Source: Nageia nagi (lineage: Eukaryota; Pinophyta). Taken from it: a stretch of 64,000 bases of DNA. Shown piece by piece: positions 43,694-57,319 of this stretch. The notes beneath the pieces were generated by a model. It did not search any database and was not told the DNA's origin. It saw only the letters and a program-made list of their open reading frames with translations. The stretch covers positions 62,310,001 through 62,374,000 of the forward strand of contig JBITNC010000001.1 in assembly GCA_050084985.1 (NCBI GenBank), in the 5' to 3' direction. Every line of letters begins with the position of its first letter. The stretch's first letter is position 1. The translations under genes were made by a program, and so were the position numbers.

Positions 43694-44994
43694 TGATGAG
43701 ACCAAATTGCATGTTTGAATGTGTTTGATTAGTATAAATAGAATACGATGTCATATTTTATTATTTACTAATATTGTATATTTTATGTGTAGATATAATG
43801 CTTTATGTTTTTGTAAGAGCAATAAAAGAGGAAAAAAATTATATCTCAATATTATTCAGATACAACTCTAGAATCATGTTTGGTACCTAAGTATAACTAG
43901 CATAAGAATTGTAATCAACTTCAGAGAAGTGCAATCTTAGAATCAAGCCTATTTAAGGAAGCTTTATAATTCTAGAAGATTTCATACTTTATAATCCTTT
44001 TTTAACCTAATAGCTTTAGAATTGGGATGAAGCTTCATAATCATCGATGCCTTAGAATTATCAAGCTTCAAAATAGGATGAAGCTTTAGAATGATGATGA
44101 AGCTTCAAAATTACATAAAATTTGGAGTAGAGATTCATTGCAAAAATGGTTACTTAAATCATTTTAAATTTTTGAAAAATACCAAGTAATGAGGTAGTTA
44201 TGATCTCTATAATTTTGAGTTCCAAATTTGATAACTATTGAAAACTAGATCAAAATAGAGATTGTATTATTGAAGAATAAGGTTGAATTCAAATTTTTCC
44301 ACTACAAATAAGGTTTAGATCAATATGTTGATAAGTTAAAGTACCAAACTTACTAGAAGTTATTAAAATTAATTAGTAGTGACTCACATTGTATTTATTC
44401 CAAGTTGTAAATAATTTACTATTAAAAGAATAAATATGTACCTATATAGGAATATAGAATTAGATGAGACTAGGGGAATTCAACAGTCTATTGTAAAATT
44501 ATTAGAATAAATAATACTTCTTGATGAATAATAAGGAGTTACCCATTTAGTTAGATATATTAGATATAGTATCATACTTTCAAAGCATGATGGGATTGTA
44601 AGCATTTAAGGAATAATAGCTTGAGCTTCTTTTGAATCTTATGAGTCTTTTCCTGAGGAATTTGTTAATGAAGTTTGACCACATTCATTGTTAGATTTTA
44701 CCCTTTATTTTTAATTTATTTTATGCATATTATTTATTTATTATTGTTGTTAATATTTCATATATCATTCATGCTATATTTTTTGAGTTTATGCAGCTGT
44801 TAGTTTGTGTATTTGGTTTTGTTTTCATTTTAATTCTTGCAAATTATTTTATAATTTTATGATTATTTTAATTTCTAATTTTTGTAAGTATAATTTTAGA
44901 AATAATATATATAAAATAGAGTCTCAATTATATACATTCTTGAAACACCAACCTTGGATTGATAAATTAAGTGGTGAATTGATGCCTCCCCATT
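43694..44994 (+). repeat. 5' LTR of LARD-like element
   Basis: Starts TGATGAGACC and ends near GATGCCTCCCCA. It shares long blocks with 51384-52697, such as GCATGTTTGAATGTGTTTGA, ACTAGCATAAGAATTGTAAT and GATTGATAAATTAAGTGGTG. About 60 bases near its start, present in the other LTR, are deleted here. It carries several GAAGCTTC motifs (43958-44106). Confidence 0.75.
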
Positions 44995-45015
44995 TTTGGT
45001 GTCATTTTTAGGGAT
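44995..45015 (+). promoter_or_regulatory. Worn primer-binding site
   Basis: TTTTTGGTGTCATTTTTAGGG lies immediately inside the LTR. It matches the plant form TTTTTGGCGCCGTTGCCGGGG if four to five C/G positions have changed to T/A, as expected for methylated-cytosine decay. The canonical sequence is from my knowledge of Athila/Tat-like elements. Confidence 0.55.
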
Positions 45016-48000
45016 ATTTCTCTATTATGTATGATGAGAGATAATTAAATCCTACAAAATTGAAGTACCAACTCATTTGAGTTAATTGGACCCTAAGTGT
45101 TGGAAAAATGAGAGGTTCATTATACATAGGGGAACATGGTGTTAATTGAGATTACTTTTTAAGAATTCTTTGATGAGATTTTTACTAGCACTATATAGAA
45201 GTAGTATCTTCCATACTTCCTTAGAATGGGGAATAAAATAGAATGAGAAAGACTAATTATGATCATATTGGAAAAAAAAATAGATTAAGGAATACTTAGG
45301 ACATTTCAATGCTAAATTATAACTTGGTATCTCCATGGTTTCATGGTCAATTACATGATCTACCTATTCTTTGGATCCATTGAAGTTGTGTAGTCATGTG
45401 TAACTATCTATCTTTAAACTCTAAAAAGAATTGTTAGTAAATTATGGTCAATAAATTATATTTTGATTATATTTGGTTTTTAGTTATTATATATATAATT
45501 TCTTTTGAAACCAAGTCAAGGGATATAATAAAATACCATAAAACCTCCAACTTTGGATAGAGGATTTGAAGAAGAATGGAGGTTGAGAAAAAACAAGAAG
45601 TAGTCATTTATACAAATGAAAATATAATTGGTGATTATTATTCTACAAACACTCTAGTTTGTAATATTTTTTATCAATATCATTTAACTAATGACTATAG
45701 TTATCTTTCAACAATAAGGATAACTTTGCAAAAATCACATGTTGGGAGCTATTGAATATCTTGTTTCACGAGTCATCAAAAAAAGCTTTCGTACAAGGGT
45801 ACCTATTTCAAAAAATTCATGGAAAAGGAAAGAATTTTTTAATTCAATATAATATTTTCCAATCATTGACTCATACATATCTTCTCTTAGCCCCTTATAT
45901 ACTCAATAAGGGTAAAACATCACACTCTAGTACTCTATTGTTTGAGTCTGTAACACCTTTATTTTCTCCATCCAATGAACAATATCCCTAAATTACATAG
46001 AGTTATCATATTTCACATTCCATTTTAGATTCATGCAATTAGCTTTTCCAATTTTTACATTTTCTATTATGGGTTCATTCTTATATTAAATTAATGAAAT
46101 ACAATTTTTGAGTTGATTCCATCATCAAGGTTTTTATTCCATATATAGAATGAGGAAGTGATATGCATTCTCAATGATTGTTCATTTAAGATATATGTAT
46201 TACAGTATGAGAGCCCAAAAGAATATCATAAGTTCATTGAGAAAGTAGATTCAATTCGTAAGATAGAAGGTGTATGCATCCATTAGAACAAGGTCCATAT
46301 AGAATTAATATGTTAGCATATTATTGGAAACAGAGTAATGGCACTCTTTATTGATATGCATTTCATCTTCACCCAAAATAGAAAACACACACACACATGG
46401 TTTTTCAATCATAGCAGATTTTGAAAACCATTTTGGATTGTAGCATTTTTTTGAGTAGATACCAATGTTAAAGGTGACAATTTATTAAGCCATCCAATAC
46501 TACCTTAGGTTGTACCAAGCTTTTCCTAGTTGTAAAAAAGTGTTAGAAGCCATTTTATAGAACCCATATTTTTTGTTCAAGATGTCCAAATTACTTGAAA
46601 TTTAAATTATGTAGAGTATTTGATATATATTTACTATGGTTTCAATTTAGCTTCTAAATCCTTTGGATTTTCTCCTAGTTCATCCACCAATGTGGCCTCT
46701 AAAATCATTTTTCTATGTAAATTCCAACTAAAAAAAGTATCTTGAAGCCATTTTGCAGCACTTATATCTTTTTACCTAGATGTCTAAAGGGTGTTAAATT
46801 TGAATCATGAATTTAATTTAGTATCTAATATTCTTGGTTCAAATTGTAATCTCTAAATTCATTAGAGTGTCTCCAAATTCATCTTCTAAAATGGATCCAA
46901 AAACTATTTTTCTATGTATTTTCCAGCTACCAAAAGTGAAAAATTATCATTTTTCAAGGACTATAACTTTTGAATCATTTTCTTATGTGACTTGAAATTT
47001 ATATTAGATATTATTGGTTATTTTAACTATTCAAGGTTCAAAATTTAGCCTTAAGATCCCCTTTAGTCTCTCACAATTCATCCATAATTTGGTCTCTGAT
47101 GTAGATTGTCTATTTCATTCCCAACCATAGTAGCTTTAATGAAAAATCAATTCAAGGTGTTAGCTTCAAAAATTTTCTAAATTGTTTTAGATATTTTTTA
47201 GGAAGATCTAAAAATATTCTCCATGCTAAATAACACTTAGCTCTAGAGTTTCATTATAAGTTTTTCCAACCCCAAATTGATGTCTAAGCTTTAGAGTTAC
47301 ATACATAGCTCTAGAGTTACAAACAAAGCTACATATTTCTATCTAACACCAAAGTCTTGTTCATTTTTAGAGTTATGTTAGTTCCAAAATTATACATTAA
47401 ACTCTAAATTCTAAAAAATCATAGAATTTTAGAATTTAAAAATAACATATAAGTCTAAAGTTTTATCTAACTTCAAAGTGTGGACAAGTTTCAACTATGA
47501 CAAAAAGAGGTAATAAATTTGATTTGGGTCATTTTGTTCAAGTTATTTAGATTATGGGTGAAAACCAATCCTATTGGTAGTTATATAGGTGAAAAATAGC
47601 ATACTATATAGGTGAAAACCAATTGGGTTGGCAATCATATTCTAGAGAAAAATAAATGAAAAAAATAATAGTTGGCAATCATGAGGCTAAAAACCAGCTT
47701 GCTGACAACCTCATGGATGAAAACCAACTTCATCATAGGTATAAAGTTGCACAATAGACATGATGATATCTATAAGATAAATAAATAATTCCTAGGGATT
47801 GAACAAAATAACACTAAGATACCTCCAAGCATGCATTATTTAATTTTAATAGGTATGGATATTATTTATTTTAGATCTAATTAGCATGTTGTAAATGTGT
47901 ATTTTTATTACTTTAGTATCCTTTGGCATCAAGCATCAATGGATGTTTAATTAAATCTTAATAGTATCATAAACATACTTGATTATTTTGTGGGGATAGT

Positions 48001-51000
48001 GGAACCTAAGAAATTGTAGAGTATCAAGTTTTTGAGAAGTCATTCAACTATGACCATTAATGAGGTGTTGTGATTCTTAATGTATAAGTTTTTAATAAGT
48101 TTACACTTCATTAATATCATATTCCAAAGGATTCACACTTCACTCCTTAATTATATATGGTTTTTGTATATTCTTTAGATAACTATTGTAGTAGTATTGA
48201 AGATTGGAACTTGAAATTGTTTATATTATAGTATCCTCTTGATGTTTTACATGATAATTTTTGATCTACATGAAGAAATGTCAATCTTCAAGTGTGTGGG
48301 GAAAGGTCATCATGTCATATCTCTAATATTTGGAATTAGAATATGATATGTGGTATGGATAGTTCAACAAAACAAGTTCAACATGTCATATCTCTAAATA
48401 AGCCTATAGATGTGAAAAATTCAATTCACATTTGATACATTGATCGCAAAAGAAAACTTTGTTGTTGAGTAATGAAGTTTAAAAGATAAGTTCCTTGGTA
48501 CTATGGACCACTCCAATATTAGGTATTATGGTTTTGATCTATAAGAGGAAATGCAAATATCTAAGATGGGGGGGAGTTGAAATGTATTTGAGAGTATGGA
48601 TAGTTCATATTCCCTATTACAATTCATGTTCAAAAGAAAATAACTAAAACTTTTTCTTACTGTGTAAAAAGTATTAGAATTTTATTTTGTAGAGCTTATA
48701 TATCCTAACCCATGAATCCAAATGTAGTGAAATTTGAACCATGTATTCTAAATTATATGTATTATCTATATTCCCAATTTTTAGCTTTTAACTCTTTTGA
48801 AGTTTCTTCTAGTTTGTTTGTCCATAAAGTTTATTGTTAAAACTATTTTTTTTGTGTTATTTCCAGCCATAAAAAATGATAAATTACAATTTTTCAAATA
48901 CCATAACTTTTCAACCATTTTTCTATATGCCTAAAAATTTATACCTTATATTTTTGGTAATTTAGAGTACCATTGGACTAATTTTGATACCTTAATTCCT
49001 CTTTAGTCAATTTTTACAAGTTCTCCAATGTGGCCTCTCATAAAGATTCGTGACTATTACAACTATTAAGGTTTTCATAAACCAAGATAGTTATTTTTGC
49101 ATTTATGGTATAGAGTATACACATAAGGATGAAAACATAGGCAAATAATGGAAATATGGTTGTTCATCATATTTTATGGCTATAGAAGTATGGATAACAA
49201 GTATACAAGAAAATACACATGAGAGGCACATGCATTATTTTGGTAAGTTGCATAATGTAAATATAGTTTCATGACTATCATAAGTGGAGGGCTGCAACCC
49301 CAGTAAAGTTTGATATATTTTACTATATAAATGATTAATTTTGAATATAAAAAAAAGGTATAGGTATAATTTAAAGCCACAATTGAAACAAAAATTTGCT
49401 AGATAGTTTTTGTTTACAAATGCAAATAGGATAGCCAACTTCAAACACATATAAATTCTATTGTACATATCTATTTATTTCATTTTTGTACTTGTTATAA
49501 ATATATTATATATATATTTCTATTATATGTAAATTTGATACCCATTTTCTCAAGTTAAAATAATGAATAACCATAAAAAGTTCTATTTTTTGTCACCAAA
49601 AATGACTGCAGAAAAGATAAAGCTTTAGAAGCATGTAACTTTTGGTGTAGATATCCAATTTTCGTAATCTTGAATTCATTAGAAGGATATTGGTCACAAT
49701 TATCTCCATAAGTTTATATATACATGAGGTTTATCATTCAAAAAGGATCAATGGATTGTTAGACAAAATGCCTCATCAATGTGCAATAAAATGTAATACA
49801 TCTATGCATGAGAAACATAATATTGTTTTATGAATTTCTTGATAGTTAATGGCATCCTTAAAATGAAATCCATTAATTATTTTGATTTTGGATGTTATAA
49901 ACTCAAAAATAAATTCATTTTGTTGCTTCTTGTGAACAACATTGGTAATTTTGAACTTTTAGAACATCAATATCTTGATCATGCCTTATCAAAATACAAT
50001 TTCATGAAATGAAAAGATCATGTAACATGCATAAAATGGATTTTTTGAAAAGATAGTGGATAAATTTAAGTATATGTTATGGGATATTTGGAAAACATGA
50101 TTACAGAGTATCAAATGGTGATAGTAGTCTACCCTATTATAGAGAAATTTTTAAAGGGTTTCTTAATATTGATTTTATCATATTTCACACATTTTATTAT
50201 TTAAGGCACTTTATTTCTTAGTGTAGTAGGATTTTGGGATCAGAGTATGATTCTAAAAGAGGATATATAGGTCTAGCATATTTAAATAACATTATGAAAA
50301 TTAAGATCATATATGTGGGGATTCACATGAGTTAGTTTGAGGATGTTTTGAGGCTTACTAATATTGAGTCTTGGATTAGTGAGCTAAAGGCACATTATGA
50401 AGTTAGATTCATGTATAAAGATTGGAGTTACCATAGAATATCATGATTTAGTTCTAGATTATCATTTTTCAATACTACATTTTTCAAATACTGAAGAAAA
50501 ATATTATAGTTTTTAAATACCATGGTCCTTCAGCTTGGAATACAAAACATGATAGTCAGTACTTGGAGATGCAATATAATGTTTGTTCCATTGTGATATA
50601 AATATTAATCTTGATATTAATACCAACATACCTTCTTTTCAATGATAATAAATAATCATATTTTATTTAATATGGTTATGGACCATATGTGTAAATATAC
50701 GATGTTGATAAGTTCTTGGCATTATACTATTAGTGCATATAGCAAATCATAAACATAAAGATTTATGAAGGATTGAAGTTCTTATGTATATTGAAAAAAT
50801 TAGTGTATATTTCTAAATGTACTACATATATCACATGAATTAGGGATAGTAAATAAATAATTTCTCTTCAGTCAAAATTGCTTCAACATATCACAAAGAT
50901 GAGATGATTATAAAATTAAGCGAACATTAAGGTTAGTATGTATCTGTATGAGAATGAGTTGAAAGTGAACTTTCCATTACGTGTTTCAACCATAAACAAA

Positions 51001-51370
51001 CTTGTGTGCTAGTAATATTCATTATGTTCCTATTAATTTGGAGATTTTTATTTTCTTAGTAACTGAACAAATTTAATGCTTTAGTAAATATATGCACCCA
51101 TAGACCATTCATTTCAAAAAGACAAAATAGCTAAGGAGACTCTAATAACTTTGAAAAAGCAAATTAAAATAGTCAAGTGATTAAGATAAAATGGCATGGA
51201 GCAATGTTATGGATAAATTTTGAAGAGATTTTCAATCATTTTATGATTTAACAATCATGGTAGTAGTTGACTACAAACATGAGATTGAGAAGCTATTAAG
51301 AGACTTGATTTTAGTGACCTTTTGAAAGTAGCATGAAGAGATTTGGTTACATCAAGAGTTGTAACAGTTT
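45016..51370 (+). other. Interior of LARD-like element: no gene, diverged about 200-bp repeats
   Basis: No frame with recognisable domains; 45752-45991 and 49830-50012 are short and featureless. A loosely repeated unit containing TTTTTCTATGTA..TTCCA, followed by an (A)AAAAGT and a CTATAACTTTT block, recurs at about 46708, 46907 and 48848, with partial units at 46560-47130. Another small reiteration (GGTGAAAACCAAT / GTTGGCAATCAT) occupies 47560-47740. Confidence 0.5.
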
Positions 51371-51383
51371 AAGTGTGGGGGAA
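51371..51383 (+). promoter_or_regulatory. Polypurine tract of LARD-like element
   Basis: AAGTGTGGGGGAA sits directly before the 3' LTR start TGATGATACC. This form of purine tract is usual in plant gypsy elements, where it primes plus-strand DNA synthesis. Confidence 0.65.
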
Positions 51384-52697
51384 TGATGATACCAAATAAT
51401 GGCCTCATTATGAAATAAAAATAATATTATTTAAATACCATAAGATATGTTCTAGTAATAGGATTGCATGTTTGAATGTGTTTGATTAGTCTAAATAGAT
51501 TAAGATGTCATATTTTGTTATTTACTAATATTGTACATTTTATGTGAATATCTAATGCTTTGTGTATTTGTAAGAGAAATAAAAGGGGCAAAAAGTTATA
51601 TCTCAATATTATTTAAACATAGATCTAGAATTATGTTTGGTAACTAAGTACTACTAGCATAAGAATTGTAATCAACTTTAGAGAAGTGCAGTCCTAGAAT
51701 CAAGCTTGATCAAGGAAGCTTCAGAATTCTAGTAGAGTTCATACTTAAAAATCCTTTTAGAACCTAATAACTTCATAATTGGGATGAAGCTTAATAATCA
51801 TTGATGCTTCAAAATTATCAAGCTTCAAAATAAAATGAAGCTTTAGAATGATGATGAAGCTTTAGAATTACATAAAATTTGGAAGAGAGCTTCCTTACAA
51901 AAATGGGTACTTAGATATTTTTATGATTTAAAAAAAGACCAAATAATGAAGAAGTTATGACCTCTATAATTTTAGGTTCAAGATTTGATAACTATTGAAG
52001 ATTGGATCAAAATAGATATTATAATGCTAAAGAATAGGGCTAAATTCAAATCATTCCATTATAAATAAGGGCCAAATCAATATGTTGATAATTTCAAGCA
52101 CCAAACTTACTAGAAGATGTTAAAATTGATTAGTAGTGCCTCACATTGGATTTATTCCAAGTTGTAAATAGTTTACTATTAATATAATAAATGTCCCTAT
52201 ACATGAATATAGGATTAGATGAGACTGAGGGAATTCAAAATTTGTTGTAAATATATTAGAATAAATAATACATCTTGATGACTAAGAAGGATTTAGTCAT
52301 TTAGTTTGTTATTCATTTAGTTAAATAGATTAGATATTAGAGATAGTAGTAGACTTTCAAAGCATGATGGGATTGTAAGCATTCAAGGAATAATAGCCTA
52401 AGCTTCTTTTCAACATTCTGAGTCTTTTCCTAGGGAATTTGCTGATGATGTTTGGCCAATTTCATTGGTAGATTTTACTCTTTATTTTTAATTTCTTTTG
52501 TGTATGTTATTTATTTATTATTGTTGTTAATATTTCATATATCATTTATGTTTTAATTTTAATTCATGCAAGTTATTTTATGCTTTCATGATTATTTTAA
52601 TTTTTGTAAGTGTGATTTAGGAAACCATAGATATAAAATAGAGTCTCAATTATATACAGCCTTTAGACATCAACCATGGATTGATAAATTAAGTGGT
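51384..52697 (+). repeat. 3' LTR of LARD-like element
   Basis: Partner of 43694-44994. It starts TGATGATACCAAATAATGG and matches to about GAATTGATGCCTC (52697-52706). It keeps GAAGCTTCAGAATTCTAG at 51715. Beyond the match lies the transposase region. Whether the frame 52566-52805 that crosses the boundary means anything is doubtful. Confidence 0.75.
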
Positions 52698-52704
52698 GAA
52701 TTGA

Positions 52705-55500
52705 TGCCTCTTGTTCATGTAGTCATGAATTTAGATAGTGAAAATGATGAAAGATACTATAATGCTCATGATCAACAACAAAGTGTAATGCATGATTTAT
52801 TTTAATCAATCTATGCACATGAAAATGATGCAAATATAAACATAACTAATAATCCTAATACACATGATGATGTAACAGGAGGTGAATTTGAAAATTATAG
52901 CACACATATTGCTACCAAAATAACTTTATATAATGGAACATGTATTTTCAAGTTCGAAGCACTCTAGGTACTTATCATGAATATAAAGGCCAAAAATGGA
53001 TGATCATATACAAGTGTTAATGATATTCTAAAGTATGCATTTTTATTTTATATTTTTTTCATTTATATAAATTATAGGGTATTTTTTTCTTTATTTAATA
53101 TTTGCATAATAATTTTATGGTTTTGTTTGTATTATAGGTTACTAAATGAAAAGTTGCTTCCAATGTCATCCTTTTTTCATTTAGAAAAGCAAAAAAAAAT
53201 ATTTAAGTATGTAGGGGTATCATGTGTTTCATACCATGCTTGTCTTAATGATTGCATATTATATAGATGACCATACAAAATTTTAAGTATATGTTGAAAG
53301 TGTGATGCAAATAGATACCATTCAAGAACTATAAGGAATAATGTTCTTCAAAAGATTCTTCACCATATTCCACTTATTTATAGATTCATTAAAATGCATA
53401 AGTGTCAGTCACTTATATAGTATATGGATTGGCATAAAAAAAATAGAATTGCAGATGATTTATTAAGTATTCTTAAAGATTTTAGAGCAATGAAACATAT
53501 AGAAAATACGTGGCTCGATAAATTTTGATATGGACCTAGAAGTGTTAGGTTGGGTTTAACAATTGATAGTGTCAATCCACATTCCATAAAATCATCTAAT
53601 TATTCAATGTGATCTATTATTATAATCAATTATAACATACCTCCATGGATTTTCTTAAACAAGGAATATTTGATGTTAACTCTTTTAGTTCCTAGACCAC
53701 ATGACATGAAAAATATGGATATCTACCTTGAACCATTAATTGATGAACTAATGCAATTATGGAATGGAATTTAGAATATGATTTATATAAGTAGACCTAT
53801 CCAACATAGATCATTCGCATTACATGGTATACTATGTTGGACTACACATTATTATCCAAATCTTAGTGTTTATTTAGGTATGTATATATAATTTTTATTA
53901 CATTTACATGTATAATAAAATAATATATATTAAATAATTAATTTTCTTTAAACATATGATAATGTATTCTCTAATAAAAATGTATTATGATCCTTTGTAT
54001 GAAAGGTTATCATGCTTTTCCATTGTATGCAAAAAATCTAATAGCAAGATATTCAAAACACTTACAGAAGATAGAATGTCTTGGCCATAGAAACTATTTA
54101 CTATTGGACCATGAGTTTCAAAATACAAAATCATAGTTTAATGATGAGACTAATCACATCGTAACTCCCAATTAGGCATCTTCTACTGATTGGTTGGAAA
54201 AATACCAAGAAATTAAAGAAAAATGTTGAAGAAGAGCCTTTGATGAAGGTATTACTAAAGATCCAAAAGATATTATTGTTCAAAAAATAACTTACTTGAA
54301 GGTGAAATTTAATAAATATTATATCAATATATTTATTGATTTAAAAAAATACTTTGTAATATACAATTTCATTATTTTATCAATTAAATATTTAAATTTA
54401 CACATGTTTTTAGGTATGAATAAACTATCAATATTTTATAAACTAGATTATTGGAAGGATTTGTTAGTGACACATTTATTGGATCATATGCATATTGTAA
54501 ATAATGTTGCATCTTCTTTATATAAGTATACAACAAGAAATGAATTAGACACTATTCAATTGAGATATGAATTAAAGGCCACCAAACAAAGTGTGCCCTT
54601 TGGCTAACTAAAAATTTATATGGAACAATAAATGTATGTACTCCAGCTTCATGGATTATGACAAAAGATGAAGTGAACATTCTATAATCTTGTTAGAACC
54701 ATTAAAATACCAATGGGATATGCATCATCTCTAAGAAAAGCATTCATTATTGATGGAAAATGATAGGATTAAACTCTCATGATTATCACAACATGTTGAA
54801 GGTATTCTCATATTATATGTATATCAAAATTCTTATATAAATTTGTATAAATATATTTTTTATTCATATATATTTTTATTAATATAATTTTTTATAGATT
54901 ATTTTACCACTTGCAATTCATGGATATGTGACTTTACCTTATGATATCTAAGATATGCAATTGGTCGACTATCATTATTTCTAAGTTATTTCATGTTATT
55001 TATGGTACTATTCAATGAAAAACTATAGTATGTTTATTATTTTTTATTAGTTTTTAATACATTTTTACATCTAATGATATTAATTATATTTTCATAAATA
55101 TATGGTTAACTTCAAAATAAATGCATGTGGATGAAATCCTTAGATGGAGTAGAGAAATTGTTGAAATTGTTTGTAAATTTAAAAAAGAAATGCTTGCTTC
55201 TTTTATGGATATACAAGTGCATCTATTGATCTACCTAGTAGATGATATTGAAATAACAAGTGTTATAAGTACTAGAAGCATGTTTGTTGTAGAGAGATTT
55301 TTAAAAGTACTAAAAGGATTTATTAGATAAAAATCAAGACCAAAAGTATCTATGCATGAGGGAAACATTGTACAAAAGTTTTTTTATGTAAGTGAGTTTT
55401 TATCTCAAATTCATGATTTAGCTCCAATGATATGGTTTCAAGTAGACAAAGACATAGATAAATTAAAAGGGGGGTTTTAGAAACAAATGGGAGATCTTAT
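52705..55500 (+). pseudogene. CACTA (En/Spm) TNP2-type transposase, decayed but with splice sites
   Basis: Readable exon pieces in order: FEALXVLIMNIKAKNG; then, after a spliced gap 53033-53137, LLNEKLLPMSSFFHLEKQKK and YHACLNDCILYR (the HACxNDC zinc motif); GPRSVRLGLTIDSVNPHSI; NIPPWIFLN; HDMKNMDIYLEPLIDELMQL and LCWTTHYYPN; after a gap at 53878-54005, GYHAFPLYAKN and CLGHRNYLLL; after 54301-54413, SIFYKLDYWKDLLVTHLLDH and MHIVNNVASSLYKY; GYASSLRKAF; and LNSHDYHNMLK, then (after 54802-54897) VILPLAIHGYV. These are hallmark TNP2/Transposase_21 motifs. 55121-55380 encodes the DUF4218 block: FMDIQVHLLIYLVDDIE, then SMFVVERFLKVLKGFI. Stops and shifts make it inactive. It would cut and join CACTA ends. 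Confidence 0.85.
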
Positions 55501-56510
55501 TCTCTTAATAAATGTACTAAATAAATTTTAGATAATAGTAATTTACATAAGTAATATGTATATGCAATTTTGATTTAATATAATCAATAGTTACTAATGA
55601 GTATATTTTATGTTATCATTAAATTACAAATCATGACATGTATGAATCTATAAACCATTTTTTCATAATAAATATGGAATGTTGTAAAGAATGGATTGAA
55701 TTGTATGATAGTAAAAGAAATTAATTTCAGCATAACATGCTTTGTTTCATAGTGAAAATCCAAGGAGTACACCTATAGCTACACATGTAAGAGACAAAAA
55801 TGGTCAAAAGAGTGTCTAAGTTCATGGATAAAATAAATAATTGAAGAGAAATTAGTTAAAGGAGAAAAAAAAAAACTTATGAAGATGCTTTAAATATAAC
55901 TGATGGATGCAATTATGAGGTAATTATTCATTTATTCATAAGCATCTAAGTTTAGATAGTTTTATAATATAGTTGCAGTTAATAGAGATATAATGATTGT
56001 ACTAATAACATTTCAATATACATGTGTGTAGGGATTATCTTTCTATGCAATATGGCATATAGTAAACACTTCATAATTGAAAACAAAGATAAGAATATAA
56101 TGACATTTGACTTTGGAGTGATGTTTGATTTTGACCAAGCAATTTGTGCAAGTACAAAAGTTACAAACTTGATATAAGAAAAAATATAATATGTTGAAAA
56201 AATTCAATAAATCTTACAATTAAATTTTAGATCATTCAAGTGTGCAATATTTAAATGTAAATAGTGTAAAGGATTTGTAAATATAAGATTAAGTTTGCAT
56301 GATATTCCTAGTGGTTATTATGCAATCGACTCCACACGATATTTACCTCAAGAAAAAGAGCCATATGTTTTACCACATATTGTAGTCAAATATTTTTTTA
56401 TCCAAATGTACTAGATGAAAAGATGTGGTTTGTAATTGATTATGATCCTAGAGGGAAACATGTTGTATGTCTTATTGATAAAGATGATAATGATAATTAA
56501 AATATTACAT
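55501..56510 (+). pseudogene. C-terminal (DUF4216-like) region of the TNP2 transposase
   Basis: Past a non-coding gap (55540-55740), 56040-56500 reads fragments such as VMFDFDQAICASTKVTNLI, IIQVCNI and YPNVLDEKMWFVIDYDPRGK followed by HVVCLIDKDD. The WFVIDYDPRGKH stretch corresponds to the C-terminal DUF4216 domain that follows DUF4218 in plant TNP2 proteins. It ends at a TAA at about 56499. Assignment rests on order and this one motif. Confidence 0.5.
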
Positions 56511-57300
56511 TTGATAAATTAAATATTATATATTTTAATTGTAGTATTTTTTATGAATGTTACATAATTTACAGATTACATTTTCACTTTAAAAATTTAT
56601 AAAAATCAACCATTGAAAATTAAACAACAAAATCCCTTGTTAACATATGATTCATTATGACATATTTTGTTGTGTTGTTTTAATAAATTGGCACTTGGAA
56701 TTTCCAAAATTTCATGTTTAATTATCCTTGATGATTTCATATTTATCAATGAGATGATCAATGTCATACACATAAATTATGGGATAGTCTCTCAAAAGAT
56801 TTAGCTTGGGAATCATAATCACTAACCTTGTAACAAAAATCAAAGTCAACTTTGTTAGCACTTTGTGTCCTCATCCCAAAGAATCTAACACCATTTCAAG
56901 GCATAGGCTATAGATTATAATAAATATTCATGCAATATATATATATGCAAATCTTGAACATGACATCAAAATAAACTTCACATGAATCATCAACTTAAAC
57001 ATCAAATAAAACATTAAATTTTAAAGTCACAAAGCATCAACTAAAATATCAAATAAAGCATCATTAAAATAACAATAACTTATGTTAAAAGAAACATTAA
57101 ACCACATGTTACATATACAAGAAAAAAAGCATCACTCAAAGCATTATCTAAAATGTCAAAAGAAGAATCAAAATATTTGTTCAACATCCTTTAATGCAGG
57201 CATTCCAAATAGTGATATTTGTTACATCATGGTATCAAAATATTTTTTTTACCCATGGATTGACACAAAATGATCAAAATGTAGTGGTGAATGAAATCCA
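56511..57300. other. AT-rich stretch, no gene
   Basis: No supported coding. Reiterated ACATCAAATAAA/CATTAAAT-like phrases occur at 56990-57120. The small plus frame at 57082-57273 is featureless. A CACTA right terminus was looked for and not found. Confidence 0.4.
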
Positions 57301-57319
57301 TGTAGCATATACATTAATT

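Larger units (their letters stand above)
43694..52697 (+). mobile_element. LTR retrotransposon without recognisable genes (LARD-like)
   Basis: Direct repeats of about 1.3 kb (43694-44994 and 51384-52697) start with TGATGA and flank about 6.4 kb. Right after the first repeat is a primer-binding-site-like TTTTTGGTGTCATTTTTAGGG, and right before the second is the polypurine tract AAGTGTGGGGGAA. The interior shows only short frames and diverged internal repeats, as in large non-autonomous retrotransposon derivatives. The LTRs have diverged visibly, so insertion is old. I found no matching target-site duplication, so one end may be eroded. Confidence 0.7.

Noticed and set aside
52566-52805. Frame crossing the 3' LTR end, reading as a possible transposase N-terminal zinc-finger-associated domain
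   Set aside because: The same sequence occurs in the 5' LTR (44805-45011), so most of it is LTR; the resemblance to a W-x-x-x-GE motif is too weak.
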